From assembly GCA_900321795.1 (NCBI GenBank), contig ONXO01000067.1:1-6664 (forward strand): a stretch of 6,664 nucleotides of DNA, read 5' to 3'. Source of the stretch: an uncultured Eubacteriales bacterium. Lineage in GTDB: Bacteria > Bacillota_I > Bacilli_A > RF39 > UBA660. Made by a program: the position numbers and the translations under genes. Position 1 is the first letter of the stretch. Each line of letters opens with the position of its first letter. The notes beneath the pieces were generated by a model. It did no database searches. It saw only the letters and a list, made by a program, of their open reading frames with translations, and was not told the origin of the DNA. This document shows positions 5,977 through 6,664 of the stretch, piece after piece.

Positions 5977-6233
5977 AAGCTTAATTTTAAGAGCATTTGA
6001 GAAATTTTGAAAAGTTCTGAGGAAGGTTTAAGGAAACAATCAAGGGTTTCCTTATAGAAAGTTTTATGTGATTTGAGAAAATCTCAGAAAACTTGAGAGG
6101 GGTATCGGGGCTTGCCCTGATCATACAGAGGAACTTGTTCCTCTAGTATGTTATAGCAACAAATTGCTGGCGAGTATTTTGGGTGAGTCCTGATAGTATA
6201 AATTTTAACTTAAGCTTCGAAGGATGACTTAAG
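5977..6233 (+). ncRNA. Candidate structured RNA or long 5' leader
   Basis: This gap has no protein frame I trust, but dense pairing. AAGCTTAATT (5977-5986) can pair with AACTTAAGCTT (6207-6217) with one bulged base, closing the whole unit. Inside are: hairpin 1, TAAGGAAAC/GTTTCCTTA (6029-6037/6046-6054); hairpin 2, TTTGAGA/TCTCAGA (6072-6078/6082-6088); hairpin 3, ATCGGGG/CCCTGAT (6104-6110/6115-6121); hairpin 4, CATAC+AGAGGAA with TTCCTCT+GTATG (6122-6133/6138-6150, one bulged A); hairpin 5, AGCAA/TTGCT (6155-6159/6164-6168). Hairpins 3 and 4 abut and both have CTTG loops. CTTAAG occurs at 6209-6214 and 6228-6233. G+C of 6092-6190 is about 47% by hand count, against roughly 30% nearby. It does not match any RNA class I know. 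A leader of the 6254 gene, a separate small RNA, or a DNA site such as a transfer origin are all possible. Confidence 0.5.
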
Positions 6234-6240
6234 AAAAAGA

Positions 6241-6247
6241 AAAGGAG
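6241..6247 (+). promoter_or_regulatory. Ribosome binding site of the DUF3848 gene
   Basis: AAAGGAG lies six bases before the ATG at 6254 and eight bases after the second CTTAAG (6228-6233) of the structured region. It is consensus strength, fixes the start, and lies where a change in upstream RNA folding could affect access. Confidence 0.8.
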
Positions 6248-6253
6248 AAAAAT

Positions 6254-6577
6254 ATGGAAATAGAATTTAATAATAAAACTTATACTGAAGAAGAATTAGA
6301 AGAGAAAATGAAGAAAGGAATTATCTCACTTGAAGAATATGATGATCTTGTTGGAGATAAAATGAGAGACATTATAGTTGATAAAGCTAGAAAAGAATAT
6401 GCTGACTATAAAAAAGAATTATTAGAACTTCCTAAGGAATTGATTATAGAAAAATCATATGAGACAGCAGTTAAGCAGGAATTTATTGATGAATTAGAAT
6501 TCTCAGATTTATACATTGATGAAAAGAAGGCATTAATGAATAGAGATCATTTGTTAGATGAATTATACAATGATTGA
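6254..6577 (+). CDS. DUF3848-like protein, frame interrupted by TGA
   Basis: The open part is 107 residues. Residues 1-38 are an acidic, helical N-terminus (MEIEFNNKTYTEEELEEKMK). From ~40 the sequence resembles DUF3848: a helix with ADYKKELLELPKELIIEKSY, then VKQEFIDELEFSDLYIDEKKALM, then DHLLDELYND. In that family the next residue is normally Trp (the LYxxWL motif). Here the codon is TGA (6575-6577), and the same frame continues with LDYDCGLYEALEDSF to the window edge. This is therefore probably one gene, running to at least 6664, carrying TGG-to-TGA. DUF3848 is a domain of unknown function common in mobile regions of clostridia, often near DUF3846 and DUF3849 proteins. The start follows a consensus ribosome binding site; control by the upstream structured region is possible. 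Confidence 0.75.
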   Translation: MEIEFNNKTYTEEELEEKMKKGIISLEEYDDLVGDKMRDIIVDKARKEYADYKKELLELPKELIIEKSYETAVKQEFIDELEFSDLYIDEKKALMNRDHLLDELYND

Positions 6578-6664
6578 CTTGATTATGATTGTGGATTATA
6601 TGAAGCATTAGAAGATAGCTTTAATTCAACTGTAACGTATTTTACAAGAAGATATAAGGAAGAT
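6578..6664 (+). pseudogene. In-frame continuation of the DUF3848 gene past TGA
   Basis: Twenty-nine sense codons follow the TGA in the same frame and run off the window: LDYDCGLYEALEDSFNSTVT, then YFTRRYKED. The first residues fit the DUF3848 motif after its Trp (WLxxDxS-like, then a helix). Codon use resembles the rest of the gene, so this was coding until recently or is still read through. If the TGA is decoded or is a sequencing error, merge it with the preceding CDS. Confidence 0.6.

Noticed and set aside
5772..5996. Minus-strand frame opposite the 5694 gene
   Set aside because: Antisense shadow; the plus-strand gene has a ribosome binding site and operon context.
6092..6195. tRNA or tmRNA in the GC-rich patch
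   Set aside because: There is no acceptor stem, no T-arm GTTCRA motif and no anticodon arm; the hairpins do not form a cloverleaf.
5977..6233. Self-cleaving ribozyme (hammerhead) or group I/II intron
   Set aside because: The CTGA stretches do not continue as CTGANGA with a GAAA partner, and no group II domain V or group I core motif was found by eye.
6575..6577. Full genetic-code change (TGA = Trp) in this genome
   Set aside because: All eight Trp codons in the other genes are TGG; a code with TGA = Trp in such AT-rich DNA would use TGA heavily. Local mutation or rare suppression is more likely. The lack of TGA stops is also common in AT-rich Bacillota.

Overview
The window is AT-rich DNA, fully transcribed left to right, with strong AAGGAG-type ribosome binding sites. 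All ten other genes end in TAA or TAG. This and the protein families (DUF3846, DUF3848, a RadC-type JAB domain, an XRE regulator) fit a mobile or accessory region of a low-GC Bacillota, probably a clostridial or Tissierellia-type anaerobe. The taxon is an inference. No relaxase, integrase, replication or conjugation gene is present, so the element type (ICE, plasmid or prophage) cannot be settled here.

Layout. (1) 1-615: the 3' part of an XRE-type repressor gene cut by the left edge. (2) 684-1223: a small secreted or membrane-anchored acidic protein. (3) 1224-1532: a noncoding block with two stacked hairpin terminators, a run of 10-bp tandem T-tract repeats, a possible 8-codon leader peptide and a 16-bp perfect palindrome. 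(4) 1533-5960: a tight eight-gene operon. It starts with an orphan sigma-region-4-like protein, then a JAB/DUF3846 fusion, a second DUF3846-like protein, a 56-residue protein that is easy to miss, three acidic proteins (the third with another DUF3846-like domain) and an 88-residue protein. Genes overlap or sit at most 13 bases apart. (5) 5961-6253: a locally GC-rich noncoding region with several consecutive hairpins, a candidate structured RNA or long leader. (6) 6254-window end: a DUF3848-like gene whose frame is interrupted by one TGA where the family normally has tryptophan.

How it may work together (inference). The double terminator isolates the operon from upstream. The phased repeats and palindrome are candidate control sites for the operon, whose first product could be a transcription co-regulator. 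Three DUF3846-like modules, one fused to a putative JAMM metalloprotease, suggest one protein system acting on a shared partner. The structured region would control, or be transcribed with, the DUF3848 gene. Most products have no assigned function, and none is assigned here beyond what the sequence supports.
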